Source: Prosthecobacter debontii
GTDB taxonomy: Bacteria > Verrucomicrobiota > Verrucomicrobiia > Verrucomicrobiales > Akkermansiaceae
Assembly (NCBI GenBank): GCA_945869465.1
Contig: CAMBPB010000026.1
Coordinates: 1 to 37,517, forward strand
Direction: 5' to 3'
Length of the DNA: 37,517 nt
The notes under the pieces: model-generated
Told to the model about the DNA's origin: nothing
What the model saw: only the letters and a program-made list of their open reading frames with translations
Database searches by the model: none
Shown here: in pieces, positions 14,562-22,449 of the stretch
Layout of the letters: each line of letters opens with the position of its first letter
How positions within the stretch are numbered: the first letter of the stretch is position 1
Translations under genes and position numbers: made by a program

Positions 14562-15605
14562 TCAGAAATCCTCCAACAATCGTTCGACCACCCGCCGGAA
14601 GGGCGCGGCCATTGCCAAGGCCGGCACCTCCGGAATTTCCTGCCAAGCGTCGCCGGGAGCGGGTTTGAATGAGCTCCCGGACGCCCCCCCGTCATGCACC
14701 CGCAAGGTGACACGGTAGCGGGTGATCGCATAACACTGTTGCGATAACACCGGCAAATGCTCGATTTCCGCCGCCTCGCGGATCGGCAGTTTCCACAAAC
14801 CGGTGCGGCGTTTGCCTCCCTCATGATGGAGCAGCAGGCGGCCCTTGGCATCGCGCAGCCACAGCGCATGTTCGTCCACCGCGGTGATCGGGATTTTCCG
14901 GCCCTTCACCGGCAGGCGTTCCGGGACGCGGGTTTTGCAAAACCGCGCGACCGGGCACTTCAAACAATCCGGCACCCCCGGCCGACACCGCACCTGGCCG
15001 AGTTCCATCAATGCGGCATGATAGGCCCGCGGCCGCTCCGGATCCGCCAACTCGGCCGCCCATGCCCACATCCGCTTGCTCCCCGCCGTCTCATCCACCG
15101 GATCGGCACAATCCATCAGCCGCGACAAGACCCGCGCCACGTTGCCATCCACCAGCACCGCCGGAAGCTCGAACGCAAACGCCCGCAGAGCCCCCGCCGT
15201 GTAGGGCCCCACTCCCGGCAGCTTGAGCAAATCCTGCAACCCCTGTGGAAATTCGCCCGCGTGATCCGCCAGCACCGCCCGCGCCATTTCCCGCAACATC
15301 CTCGCCCGACGGTAATACCCCAAACCTTCCCACGCTTTCAGCAACGCCGCGTCATCCGCCGCCGCCAACGCCATCAGATCCGGAAACGCCGCTAAGAAGC
15401 GCGTGAAATACCCCTTCCCCAGCACCGTCGCGATCTGCGTCTGTTGGAGCATCACCTCGGAAACCAGAATCGCATACGGCTCCCGCGTCCGCCGCCACGG
15501 GTAGTCCCTGCCGTGTTGCGAAAACCAATCCGCCAGCGCCTCCCGGAACTCCTCCCGCTCCTGCAACGCGCTGTTTTCATATCGAGCCTTCAACACGCCG
15601 CCCAT
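14562..15605 (-). CDS. mutY: A/G-specific adenine glycosylase MutY
   Basis: DNA repair enzyme of 347 residues that removes adenine opposite 8-oxoguanine. The helix-hairpin-helix glycosylase domain shows YPWRRTREPYAILVSEVMLQ with catalytic Glu50, LPGVGPYTAGAL (129-140) as the HhH, and Asp153 in LVDGNVARVL. The iron-sulfur motif C-x6-C-x2-C-x5-C is intact (Cys207, 214, 217, 223). The C-terminal half (about 235-347) is the NUDIX-like domain that recognises 8-oxoguanine, with RRTGLWKLPIRE. Length is normal. The start ATG at 15605 gives a short unrelated leader before the conserved LADWF; a slightly later start cannot be excluded. Confidence 0.95.
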   Translation of the reverse strand: MGGVLKARYENSALQEREEFREALADWFSQHGRDYPWRRTREPYAILVSEVMLQQTQIATVLGKGYFTRFLAAFPDLMALAAADDAALLKAWEGLGYYRRARMLREMARAVLADHAGEFPQGLQDLLKLPGVGPYTAGALRAFAFELPAVLVDGNVARVLSRLMDCADPVDETAGSKRMWAWAAELADPERPRAYHAALMELGQVRCRPGVPDCLKCPVARFCKTRVPERLPVKGRKIPITAVDEHALWLRDAKGRLLLHHEGGKRRTGLWKLPIREAAEIEHLPVLSQQCYAITRYRVTLRVHDGGASGSSFKPAPGDAWQEIPEVPALAMAAPFRRVVERLLEDF

Positions 15606-15760
15606 CCTCCGCCACTTCCGCCCCGCCCGCCATGCCGAACTTCAGACATCCTGATCCGGTTGCAATGAATCGTAGGAATTGAAAAGGTGTGACGGAACCT
15701 GCGATGGCACTCCTGAGAACGGAAGGCCTCCGATGGGTTTGGGGAGATCCGGCTTGGCGA

Positions 15761-17143
15761 TCAGAAATGGATCGCGTGACCTCCGGCGGCGAGAGTGGCC
15801 TCGTGGATCACTTCGGACATCGTCGGGTGGGCGTGGATGGTGGCGTGGATCTCCTCCGCGGTGAGTTCCTGGTCGAGCGCCAGGCCCATCTCGGCGATGA
15901 GCTCGGTGGCGTTCTCGCCGATGATGTGGGCGCCTAGCAGTTCACCGTGTTTTTTGCCGTAGAGCAGTTTGGCGAAGCCTTCGGGCTCGCCGGAGGCGAT
16001 GGCCTTGCCAATGGCCACAAACGGGATCTTGCCCACCGTGTATGCGATGCCGGCTTCCTTGAGCGCGCGCTCGGTCATGCCGACCGACGCGACTTGCGGA
16101 TGGCAATAGGTGCAACCCGGGAAATTCGTCACCTTGCGCGGCTGGTGGCCGGGAACGTAGAGGCCTTCGATGGCTTGCACGGCCTCGAACGATGCGGTGT
16201 GCGCGAGCCACGGCGGGCCGGTGATATCGCCCGCGGCATACACTCCGGGGATCGAGGTTTCATAACGATCGCCAACCTTGATGAAACCGCGTTCTGACAG
16301 ATCGGGCTGGGTGCCGCCGGGAAGCACCGGCTGGATGCCGATGGCCACCAGGCAGACCTCGGCGCGGATCACTCCGCTTTCCTTCGGCCCGTCCAAGGTC
16401 ATTTCCACATGCGTGCCGTGGTCAGTCATCGCGGTGATTTTGGTGTTGGTGAGGCAGCGGATGCCTTGTTTGATGAGGGATTTTTCGAGGGCGTCGCCCA
16501 CTTCATCGTCCTCGACCGGGAGGATGCGCGGCAGCATTTCGACGAGTGTGACCTTGGTGCCGAACGCGTTGTAAATGTAGGCGAACTCGACGCCGATCGC
16601 GCCCGCGCCGATGATGATCATTTCCTTGGGCTGGACCGGCAGGTTCATGGCTTCCTTGGAGCCGATCACCGAGCTGCCGTTGAAGGGCAAGGGAGGAAGG
16701 CCGCGGGATTTGCAACCGGTGGCGATGAGGACGTCCTTCGTTTCCAAAACCTGCGATGTGCCGTCGGCCGCTTTGACGCCGACTTTGCCAGTGCCTTCGA
16801 TCGAGCCAAAGCCGCGGATATAATCGATTTTGTTCTTCTTGAAGAGGAACTCGATGCCGCCGGCGAGACGGTCCGAGACCTTGCGCGAGCGTCCGATCAC
16901 CGCCGACCAATCGTAGGACAAGCCTTCGATTTTCAAACCGAACTCGGCGGCCTTGTGCGTCAGCATTTGATAGACCTCGGCGTTTTTCAGCAGGGCCTTG
17001 GTCGGAATGCAGCCCCAGTTGAGGCAGGTGCCGCCGGCGCGGTCGGCTTCGACGCAGGCGACGGATTTTCCGAGTTGAGCGGCGCGGATGGCGGCGACGT
17101 AGCCGGCCGGGCCGCCACCAATGACAATGAGATCGTAGGCCAT
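15761..17143 (-). CDS. lpdA: Dihydrolipoamide dehydrogenase (E3)
   Basis: Flavoprotein of 460 residues that reoxidises dihydrolipoyl groups of 2-oxoacid dehydrogenases and the glycine cleavage system, passing electrons to NAD+. The N-terminal FAD site is YDLIVIGGGPAGYVAAIRAA, and the redox disulfide is Cys40/Cys45 in GGTCLNWGCIPTKALL. The NAD motif is IIGAGAIGVEFAYIY, the second FAD motif VYAAGDITG, and the dimer-interface catalytic pair is His439/Glu444 in HAHPTMSE. Length is as expected. No E1 or E2 gene is adjacent, so it may be the shared E3. It is divergent from the M23 peptidase gene with 12 nt between the start codons as annotated. Confidence 0.95.
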   Translation of the reverse strand: MAYDLIVIGGGPAGYVAAIRAAQLGKSVACVEADRAGGTCLNWGCIPTKALLKNAEVYQMLTHKAAEFGLKIEGLSYDWSAVIGRSRKVSDRLAGGIEFLFKKNKIDYIRGFGSIEGTGKVGVKAADGTSQVLETKDVLIATGCKSRGLPPLPFNGSSVIGSKEAMNLPVQPKEMIIIGAGAIGVEFAYIYNAFGTKVTLVEMLPRILPVEDDEVGDALEKSLIKQGIRCLTNTKITAMTDHGTHVEMTLDGPKESGVIRAEVCLVAIGIQPVLPGGTQPDLSERGFIKVGDRYETSIPGVYAAGDITGPPWLAHTASFEAVQAIEGLYVPGHQPRKVTNFPGCTYCHPQVASVGMTERALKEAGIAYTVGKIPFVAIGKAIASGEPEGFAKLLYGKKHGELLGAHIIGENATELIAEMGLALDQELTAEEIHATIHAHPTMSEVIHEATLAAGGHAIHF

Positions 17144-17155
17144 AGGAGGTAAAAA

Positions 17156-18085
17156 GTGCTGGATTGCGGGGCGAATCTGTCGTTCCGAAGGCGGCTTGTC
17201 AAAGAAGGAAAGGCGTTAAAAAACCGCGGCCTTGATTGTTGCCGCGGGGGTTTCCATGCTCCGGACGTGCGCCAACCTTCGTCCAATCTCAGGCTGCTTC
17301 TCACGCTGGTCGTGGCGGCGGGGATTGTCGGGGTGGTGGTTTGGAACTTGGGAAAAACGCCTCCCGTGCGGCGGGTCGGCTTTCAGGATGCGGATTGGCC
17401 GCTGCGGATGCCGGAGACGGGCGAGGTGGATTTCCGTGTTCATTTCCTCTCGGCCTGGCAGACCGCCCAAATCCCGCGCGCGCTGAGGTTCGATCCGCCG
17501 CTGGGCACCGAGCACGGCGGCTTGGTCTATAACGCCCAGAAATTCTGGGAGATGAATGAAACCCGCGGCGGCAATCACACCGGCGACGACCTCAACGGCA
17601 TCGGTGGCATGAACACCGACCTCGGCGATCCGGTGTTCGCCACGGCGGACGGCCTCGTGCTTTATGCCGGAGAACCCTCGCCCGGCTGGGGGAAACTGGT
17701 GGTCATCGCGCACGCCGTGCCGGACGGCCGGACACTCCACTCGATGTATGCGCATTTGGACCGCATCGATGTCGCGCTTGGCACCCTCGTTCCGCGGGGT
17801 GGCAAGGTGGGAACCGTCGGCACGGCCAACGACAACTATCCGGCGCACCTGCATTTTGAAATGCGGACCAGCGATGGGGTGGACATCGGCGCGGGATACT
17901 CGGCGCTGCCACTCAATCGCCTCGATCCGATGGGCACGGTGGCCGCACTGCGGAATGCGGGGGCGGACGCGCTTTCCGCAGCGCCACTCGCGAAAGCTCT
18001 CACTGCCGAGGACGCGCCATGGACCTCGCTGGAGATTCAGGGAGCGGAAAAGTTTTCGGGGTTGCTCGATCCAACCGAAAAGTGA
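17156..18085 (+). CDS. M23 family peptidase (LytM-like), membrane-anchored
   Basis: Envelope endopeptidase, 309 residues from GTG at 17156. One transmembrane helix lies at about 45-65 (LRLLLTLVVAAGIVGVVVW), followed by a periplasmic part with the zinc residues of active M23 enzymes: His141 and Asp145 in GGNHTGDDLNG, His200 in MYAHLD, and His231/His233 in HLHFEM. Such enzymes cut peptide cross-links in peptidoglycan. The start is uncertain. GTG 17156 has an ideal AGGAGG (17144-17149) six nt upstream, but the leader then spans a terminator-like hairpin at 17218-17247. GTG 17267 would give a short N-terminus right before the helix (VRQPSSNLR) but lacks a ribosome site. Confidence 0.82.
   Translation: MLDCGANLSFRRRLVKEGKALKNRGLDCCRGGFHAPDVRQPSSNLRLLLTLVVAAGIVGVVVWNLGKTPPVRRVGFQDADWPLRMPETGEVDFRVHFLSAWQTAQIPRALRFDPPLGTEHGGLVYNAQKFWEMNETRGGNHTGDDLNGIGGMNTDLGDPVFATADGLVLYAGEPSPGWGKLVVIAHAVPDGRTLHSMYAHLDRIDVALGTLVPRGGKVGTVGTANDNYPAHLHFEMRTSDGVDIGAGYSALPLNRLDPMGTVAALRNAGADALSAAPLAKALTAEDAPWTSLEIQGAEKFSGLLDPTEK
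17218..17247 (-). terminator. Minus-strand terminator-like hairpin upstream of the M23 membrane helix
   Basis: Read on the minus strand, CCGCGGC (17247-17241) and GCCGCGG (17230-17224) form a perfect 7-bp stem with a 10-nt loop, followed directly by six T (17223-17218). It would stop leftward transcription before it reaches lpdA. No minus-strand gene ends nearby (folC ends at 18241), so it is displaced or serves to insulate. Confidence 0.55.
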
Positions 18086-18240
18086 GGCATGCGAGTCGCC
18101 CTCCGCATGACTGCCGGCGCTTCAGGACGGAGGTTCATGCCAAACGTTTTCTAGCAAGCGGGTCTTTCCAGGTCCGGGCCTTCAAGGCGCGGGTTGGGTC
18201 TTTCCATGCGTTCCTCCGCGTCAGGCGGGTGGCGGGCGGG

Positions 18241-19452
18241 TCACTGCGAGCTCGGCTGGAACGTTTTGCGGGTTAGAAGCGCCCGCGCCTCGCCGACGAG
18301 GAACAGCGAGCCTGCGATCAGGACCGGCGCACCGTGGGCTTTCGCCGCGGCGATGGCGGCCTCGACGTTGGCGAACGTTTCATGCGGCGGCGCGTCCGCC
18401 GGCAGGAACCCCGCCAATTCCGCCGCGGAAACCGCGCGTGGCGTGTCCACGGGACAGAGGAACATCCGTGATGCCAGCGGCGCGAGGATTTCCAAAATAC
18501 CGGAGATGTCCTTGGCGGCCACGGCGCTGAAAACCAGCGAGGCTTTTTCCCCGGGAAAACGCGCTTTCCACGTGTCCGCCAGCACCTTGGCGGCGTGCGG
18601 GTTGTGCGCGCCGTCGAGCACCACGCCGGGCTCGATTTCCTCGAATCTCCCCGGCCAGACAAGCTTGGCGAGGCCGTAACGCACACTGTCGGAGTTGAGC
18701 GGCAGCCCGGCGCGGTGGAGGGCCGCCACGGCAAGGGCCGCGTTCCATTGCTGGTGCCCGCCAAGCAGCGCGATCGGATAGCCTAACAAGGGTTCCGCGA
18801 TGAACTCCAGCGGCGAGCGCGCTTCGTTCGCCGCCTTTTCCAGGACGAATTTCGCTTCCGGTTCCTGTGGCGCGGAGACCACCGGTTTGCCGGTGACAAA
18901 AATCCCGGCCTTTTCCGCGGCGATGGCCGCCAGCGTGTCGCCGAGCCATTGCATGTGATCCAGCCCGATCGGGGTGATCACGCAAACATCGGCGGGCACC
19001 GCGGTGGTGGCATCGAGCCGGCCGCCCATCCCCGTTTCGAGCACGATGAGGTCGCACTCGCGCGCGCGGAACCAGCGCATTGCCAGTGCCAGCGAGATCT
19101 CGAAAAACGTCGGATGTGTTTCCATCCGCTCGCAGATCTCGCGCAGTTGGGTCAGCATGGCGGCGCACGCGTCCTCGGGAATTTGCCGCCCGGAAACCTG
19201 GATGCGCTCGCGGTAATCGATCAAATGCGGGGAGGTGAACAAGCCGCAGCGCCGGCCACAGGCGCGGGCGACGCTCTCGATCATGGCGCAGGTGCTGCCC
19301 TTGCCATTGGTGCCCGCAACGTGGATCACCCGGGTGCCGTGGGCGGGAAACGCCAGAAACTCCTGGAGCAGGTGGTGCGCGCCTTCCAGCCCGAGTTTGA
19401 TCCCAAACATCTGGGTGGCAAACAGCCAGTCGATCGCAGCGCGGTAGTCCAT
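18241..19452 (-). CDS. folC: Folylpolyglutamate synthase/dihydrofolate synthase
   Basis: Cytoplasmic Mur-ligase-family enzyme of 403 residues that adds glutamate to dihydropteroate and folates using ATP. The P-loop is VIHVAGTNGKGSTCAMIES at about 44-62; family motifs FTSPHLIDYRERIQVSG and LETGMGGRLDATT follow, and VLDGAHNPHAAKVL in the C-terminal domain. The opening MDYRAAIDWLFATQMFGIKLGLE is typical, which is why the ATG at 19452 is preferred to an upstream in-frame ATG giving a basic leader. It converges with the M23 gene, with 155 nt between stops and no clear terminator in that space. Length is normal. Confidence 0.95.
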   Translation of the reverse strand: MDYRAAIDWLFATQMFGIKLGLEGAHHLLQEFLAFPAHGTRVIHVAGTNGKGSTCAMIESVARACGRRCGLFTSPHLIDYRERIQVSGRQIPEDACAAMLTQLREICERMETHPTFFEISLALAMRWFRARECDLIVLETGMGGRLDATTAVPADVCVITPIGLDHMQWLGDTLAAIAAEKAGIFVTGKPVVSAPQEPEAKFVLEKAANEARSPLEFIAEPLLGYPIALLGGHQQWNAALAVAALHRAGLPLNSDSVRYGLAKLVWPGRFEEIEPGVVLDGAHNPHAAKVLADTWKARFPGEKASLVFSAVAAKDISGILEILAPLASRMFLCPVDTPRAVSAAELAGFLPADAPPHETFANVEAAIAAAKAHGAPVLIAGSLFLVGEARALLTRKTFQPSSQ

Positions 19453-19614
19453 CGTGACGCCGCATCCATCACCCGGAATCGGGCGTCTGCCAAGCCGTGA
19501 TTTACCAATCGGCGTGGGACGAGGGCGCATGCGCTTCCGCGGCCGCGAGCGAGCAACTCAGGTAAAGCTCGCCGGCTTCGGGGAAAACGTCGGCAGCGAC
19601 GCGGGTAGCCACCC

Positions 19615-20880
19615 TCACTGCTCCTTGATCCAGAGGTTGGCGAAATCAATCGCACCGCCATGATGCTGGAGGCCCACCGGTCCCTCGGCGGGAATTCCCG
19701 GGAGCTGGGCGTTTTCGATCACCACTTTGCCGTTGAGCGAGACGGTGAGCCGGTCGCCCTTGAGGGTGATCATGATGCGGTTCCATTCGCCTTGCGGGCG
19801 GTCCGCGTTGGATTTCGGCGTCACCCCGGCTTTCACTTCTGCGGACATGGCGCCGTCCTTGCGGTAGCCGTAAACCTCGCCGGAACCCACGCTCCAATTC
19901 CAGAGATTGACCTGGCTCTTGGTGTTGCCGCGAAGATAGATCCCGCTATCGAGCTCCTCGATTTCTTTCCGTCCTTGTTCCGAGCCGTCAGGCATGACCA
20001 CCGGCTGGGCCTTGATCGGGCCGCGGCCGCTCCAGCGCCAATCGCAGACCAGCGTGAAATCCTTGTAGGTCTTTTCGGTCCATAGGTCGCTCACGGGGCC
20101 GGGTTTGCCGTTGTGCTTGATGAGGCCCTGCACGGCTTTCCAATTGGTGGTATCGGGCGTGTGTTTCCAGCCCTTGAGCGTGGTGCCGTCGAAGATCTTG
20201 GTGAACCCGTCGGCCTTGACGCCCTCGTCATTGGCCACCGGCGGAAGTTCGGCGATGTGGATCTTGCGGAAGGCCACGCGGTCGCCATGGCCGAGCCAGC
20301 CGATGTGTCCGGCGCGGCGTTTGACTCCCTGATGCTCCGGGTGGCTGGCGCTCAAGTCTTGGAGATTGGCGCGCAGGATGATTTGGCCGTTGAGTTCCAC
20401 CTTGACGGTCGGCCCCATCACCGTGACGCGCTGCTGATTCCACTCACCGACCGGCTTGAGGACTCCCTGTTTGGCGGCCGCCAAGGTGTAGAGGCTGCCG
20501 TGAAACTGATAGTCCTTGAGATCCTTGTATTTCGGATGGGTGCTGTCGAGAACCTGGATTTCCATGCCGGTGTATGCGCCGTCGCCCGTGCCCGGATAGT
20601 GGATGCCGAGGCCGTTGTTGGCTCCGGGCGTGAGTTGGAACTCGAAGTCGAGAACGTAATTGGCGAATGTTTCCTCAGTGATCAGGTTGCGGCCTTGGGC
20701 GGTGCAGACAATGGCGCCGTCTTCGACGACGTATCCCTCGCCTTTCCAGCCGCTCAGATCCTTGCCGTTGAAGAGCGGGCGCGTGGCCAGGGCCTCGGCG
20801 GCGAAACATGTGGCACCGCAAACGAGTACGGCGAGTGCGGCGATGGGGGCGAGTGCGGCGATTCGGATGATGGGTTTCAT
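19615..20880 (-). CDS. Secreted protein with two DUF1080 (3-keto-disaccharide hydrolase) domains
   Basis: Exported protein of 421 residues: a signal peptide (MKPIIRIAALAPIAALAVLV to about residue 28) and two consecutive DUF1080 domains of laminin-G/concanavalin fold. The first begins RPLFNGKDLSGWKGEGY (about 34) and ends GHIGWLGHGDRVAFRKIHI; the second begins FTKIFDGTTLKGWKHTP (about 220) and ends GPVGLQHHGGAIDFANLWI. Each has the ATTP-like pattern of Asn/Gly-rich loops and a GMEIQVLD or GIYLRGN core. Some DUF1080 proteins hydrolyse 3-keto-glycosides formed by sugar dehydrogenases; many PVC copies are uncharacterised. The nearby ThuA relic, sugar isomerase and xylA support a role in sugar breakdown. 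The ATG at 20880 gives the signal peptide. Confidence 0.88.
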   Translation of the reverse strand: MKPIIRIAALAPIAALAVLVCGATCFAAEALATRPLFNGKDLSGWKGEGYVVEDGAIVCTAQGRNLITEETFANYVLDFEFQLTPGANNGLGIHYPGTGDGAYTGMEIQVLDSTHPKYKDLKDYQFHGSLYTLAAAKQGVLKPVGEWNQQRVTVMGPTVKVELNGQIILRANLQDLSASHPEHQGVKRRAGHIGWLGHGDRVAFRKIHIAELPPVANDEGVKADGFTKIFDGTTLKGWKHTPDTTNWKAVQGLIKHNGKPGPVSDLWTEKTYKDFTLVCDWRWSGRGPIKAQPVVMPDGSEQGRKEIEELDSGIYLRGNTKSQVNLWNWSVGSGEVYGYRKDGAMSAEVKAGVTPKSNADRPQGEWNRIMITLKGDRLTVSLNGKVVIENAQLPGIPAEGPVGLQHHGGAIDFANLWIKEQ

Positions 20881-21085
20881 GGGGAGACGGGGCAAAAGAT
20901 TGACGCCCCCCGCATATGGCGGAATCAAGGTCCTGCCAAGGAGGAATCCGCCTGGAGCGGTGAATAAGGAAAGCAGAGACCGTTACTCCGCATCCGGTCC
21001 GGCGCATGAGATGAGAATGGATCCGTGAGAACCGTCACCAATCAAAACCGCAACCCGGACAAAATCTAATAACCCTTTCAGTCAC

Positions 21086-21181
21086 GGCGGATCGAGCCGA
21101 GTCCGCCTTACCGGGGTGAAGTGGGCGAGGCCGCCCGACCCTACCGGCCGAACCGGTAGGGCGGATCCGAGTCCGCCTTAC
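21086..21181. repeat. REP-like palindromic intergenic repeat
   Basis: The 414-nt space between the DUF1080 start and the ThuA relic has no gene but holds nested palindromes. A 15-mer CCGAGTCCGCCTTAC occurs twice in the same orientation (21097-21111, 21167-21181). Each copy forms the right arm of a GGCGGA...TCCGCC dyad (left arms at 21086-21091 and 21160-21165). Between them are GGGCG-aggc-CGCCC (21123-21136) and a perfect 9-bp hairpin CCCTACCGG-ccgaa-CCGGTAGGG (21139-21161). This is the look of REP/BIME elements, and a REP-associated transposase tail lies at the window's right edge. Confidence 0.7.
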
Positions 21182-21294
21182 TTCAGGTATTTTTGCCAAA
21201 TTTACCAGGGTTGGATTTTGGCAGTCTTTTTGATTCCGCAGGTGCGGGTTTTCATGCAGATTTCGGCCAGGTTTTGAGAGAACCTCGCCGATTT

Positions 21295-21474
21295 ATGAAC
21301 CCATGTCCCATGTGCCGCCCACTCGTCCTGATGGTTCTCGCCGGGTTTCTTGGTCTCGCCACAGCGGAGGAAACCAAGCTGCGGGTGCTGGTGTTGAGCG
21401 GCGCGAACAACCACCATTGGCGTGAGACGACGCCCGCCACCAAGGAGGACGCCCAACGCATGGCGCTCCCCTGA
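21295..21474 (+). pseudogene. Truncated ThuA-domain gene (N-terminal fragment)
   Basis: An ATG at 21295 opens a signal peptide (RPLVLMVLAGFLGLATA) followed by KLRVLVLSGANNHHWRETTPA, the characteristic first strand of ThuA-like proteins (RVLVLSGxNNHDWRxTTP). The frame then ends after only 59 residues with KEDAQRMALP, which does not resemble ThuA; a full protein is about 250 residues. The simplest reading is a deletion that joined the ThuA start to another gene's tail or to leader sequence. It lies 51 nt upstream of the sugar isomerase gene on the same strand, so the original operon was probably ThuA plus isomerase. A short secreted peptide is possible but unlikely. Confidence 0.7.
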
Positions 21475-21525
21475 TTTTTTTCCAATCTCCGCTTCCACCA
21501 ACCCCTGAATCCAACCACCAGACCC

Positions 21526-22371
21526 ATGAAAATCGGCTGTTTCGCCCTCATTCAACCCTTCTCGCCCATGCGGCGCCAGTTCGAACTCATCCGCGAACTC
21601 GGCTTCGACTACGCGGACCTCACAGACAATCACGACGGCGCCACCCTCGGCACCGAATACGGATTTTCCGCCTCGTTCAGCCTCGATTCCCATCCGGCCA
21701 CGATTCTCGACATGGTCAACGAGTTCAAGCTCACGCTCACCAGCGTCTGCGCCCACGCCAATCTGTTGGATCCCACCTCGCCCGACCGTTACGGCACGGC
21801 GGAGATCATCAAGGCGATCAAGCTCGCCCACTTCCTCGGCGTCAACCAAGTCATCACCACCGAGGGCGACCCGAAGACGGAATTCGGCCACCATCTCAGC
21901 GACGATCAACGCCTGTTCAGCATCCGCGAGAAACTCCACGAACCGATCCGCTGGGCGAAGACCTTGGGCATCGAGTTGCTGATAGAACCCCACGGCATTC
22001 TCACCGACACCGTGGACGGCATGAGTCGCATCCTCGACGCGCTCGGTCATGAGGAAACCGTCGGCATCAACCTCGACACCGGCAATTCGTGGCTCGGCGG
22101 CGGCGATCCGCTGGAGTTTGTGAAAACCTTCGGCCCGCGCATCAAACACGTGCATTGGAAGGACATGCCCGCCGAGTGGCTGCCCAAGCGCGGCACCCAG
22201 TTCGGCTGCGGCATGGGGCTGATTCCGTTAGGCGCGGGCATCGTCGGCATCGAGGCCATCGTCAAGGAGTTGCTGGCGTCGGGTTTCGACGGTCCCACCA
22301 CTCTTGAGATCGCCGGCGAGGAAGCCGTGAAAACGTCCGCCGAGCGCCTGCGCCAGTGGAGCGCGAGCTGA
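21526..22371 (+). CDS. Sugar phosphate isomerase/epimerase, TIM barrel (AP endonuclease 2 family)
   Basis: Cytoplasmic protein of 281 residues with a xylose-isomerase-like TIM barrel. The metal site typical of the family is complete: Glu154 in LLIEPHG, Asp184 in GINLDTGN, His210 in KHVHWKD and Glu261 in TTLEIAGEE. It starts MKIGCFALIQPFSPMRRQFELI, the usual first strand. Substrate cannot be told; in Verrucomicrobia and Planctomycetes these proteins accompany DUF1080, ThuA and Gfo/Idh/MocA genes in glycoside breakdown, and the ThuA remnant immediately upstream fits. It converges with xylA, with a nested hairpin between. Confidence 0.88.
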   Translation: MKIGCFALIQPFSPMRRQFELIRELGFDYADLTDNHDGATLGTEYGFSASFSLDSHPATILDMVNEFKLTLTSVCAHANLLDPTSPDRYGTAEIIKAIKLAHFLGVNQVITTEGDPKTEFGHHLSDDQRLFSIREKLHEPIRWAKTLGIELLIEPHGILTDTVDGMSRILDALGHEETVGINLDTGNSWLGGGDPLEFVKTFGPRIKHVHWKDMPAEWLPKRGTQFGCGMGLIPLGAGIVGIEAIVKELLASGFDGPTTLEIAGEEAVKTSAERLRQWSAS

Positions 22372-22387
22372 CACCCTGAAACGGGAA

Positions 22388-22449
22388 CCGCCGCCAGGCA
22401 CCACGTGGAGGTCGTGGTTCAAGGCGGCGGATGATCGTGTGAACGATCA
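22388..22449. terminator. Nested hairpins between convergent isomerase genes
   Basis: CCGCCGCC (22388-22395) pairs with GGCGGCGG (22423-22430), enclosing CCACG (22401-22405) and CGTGG (22413-22417). A second perfect 7-bp hairpin, TGATCGT-gtga-ACGATCA, follows at 22432-22449 and covers the xylA stop codon. There is no T-run, so rho-independent termination is uncertain; the structure could stall or protect both converging transcripts. Confidence 0.45.

Noticed and set aside
19526..19535. Palindrome GCGCATGCGC upstream of folC
   Set aside because: Short and GC-rich, expected by chance at this composition; no repeat or promoter linked to it.
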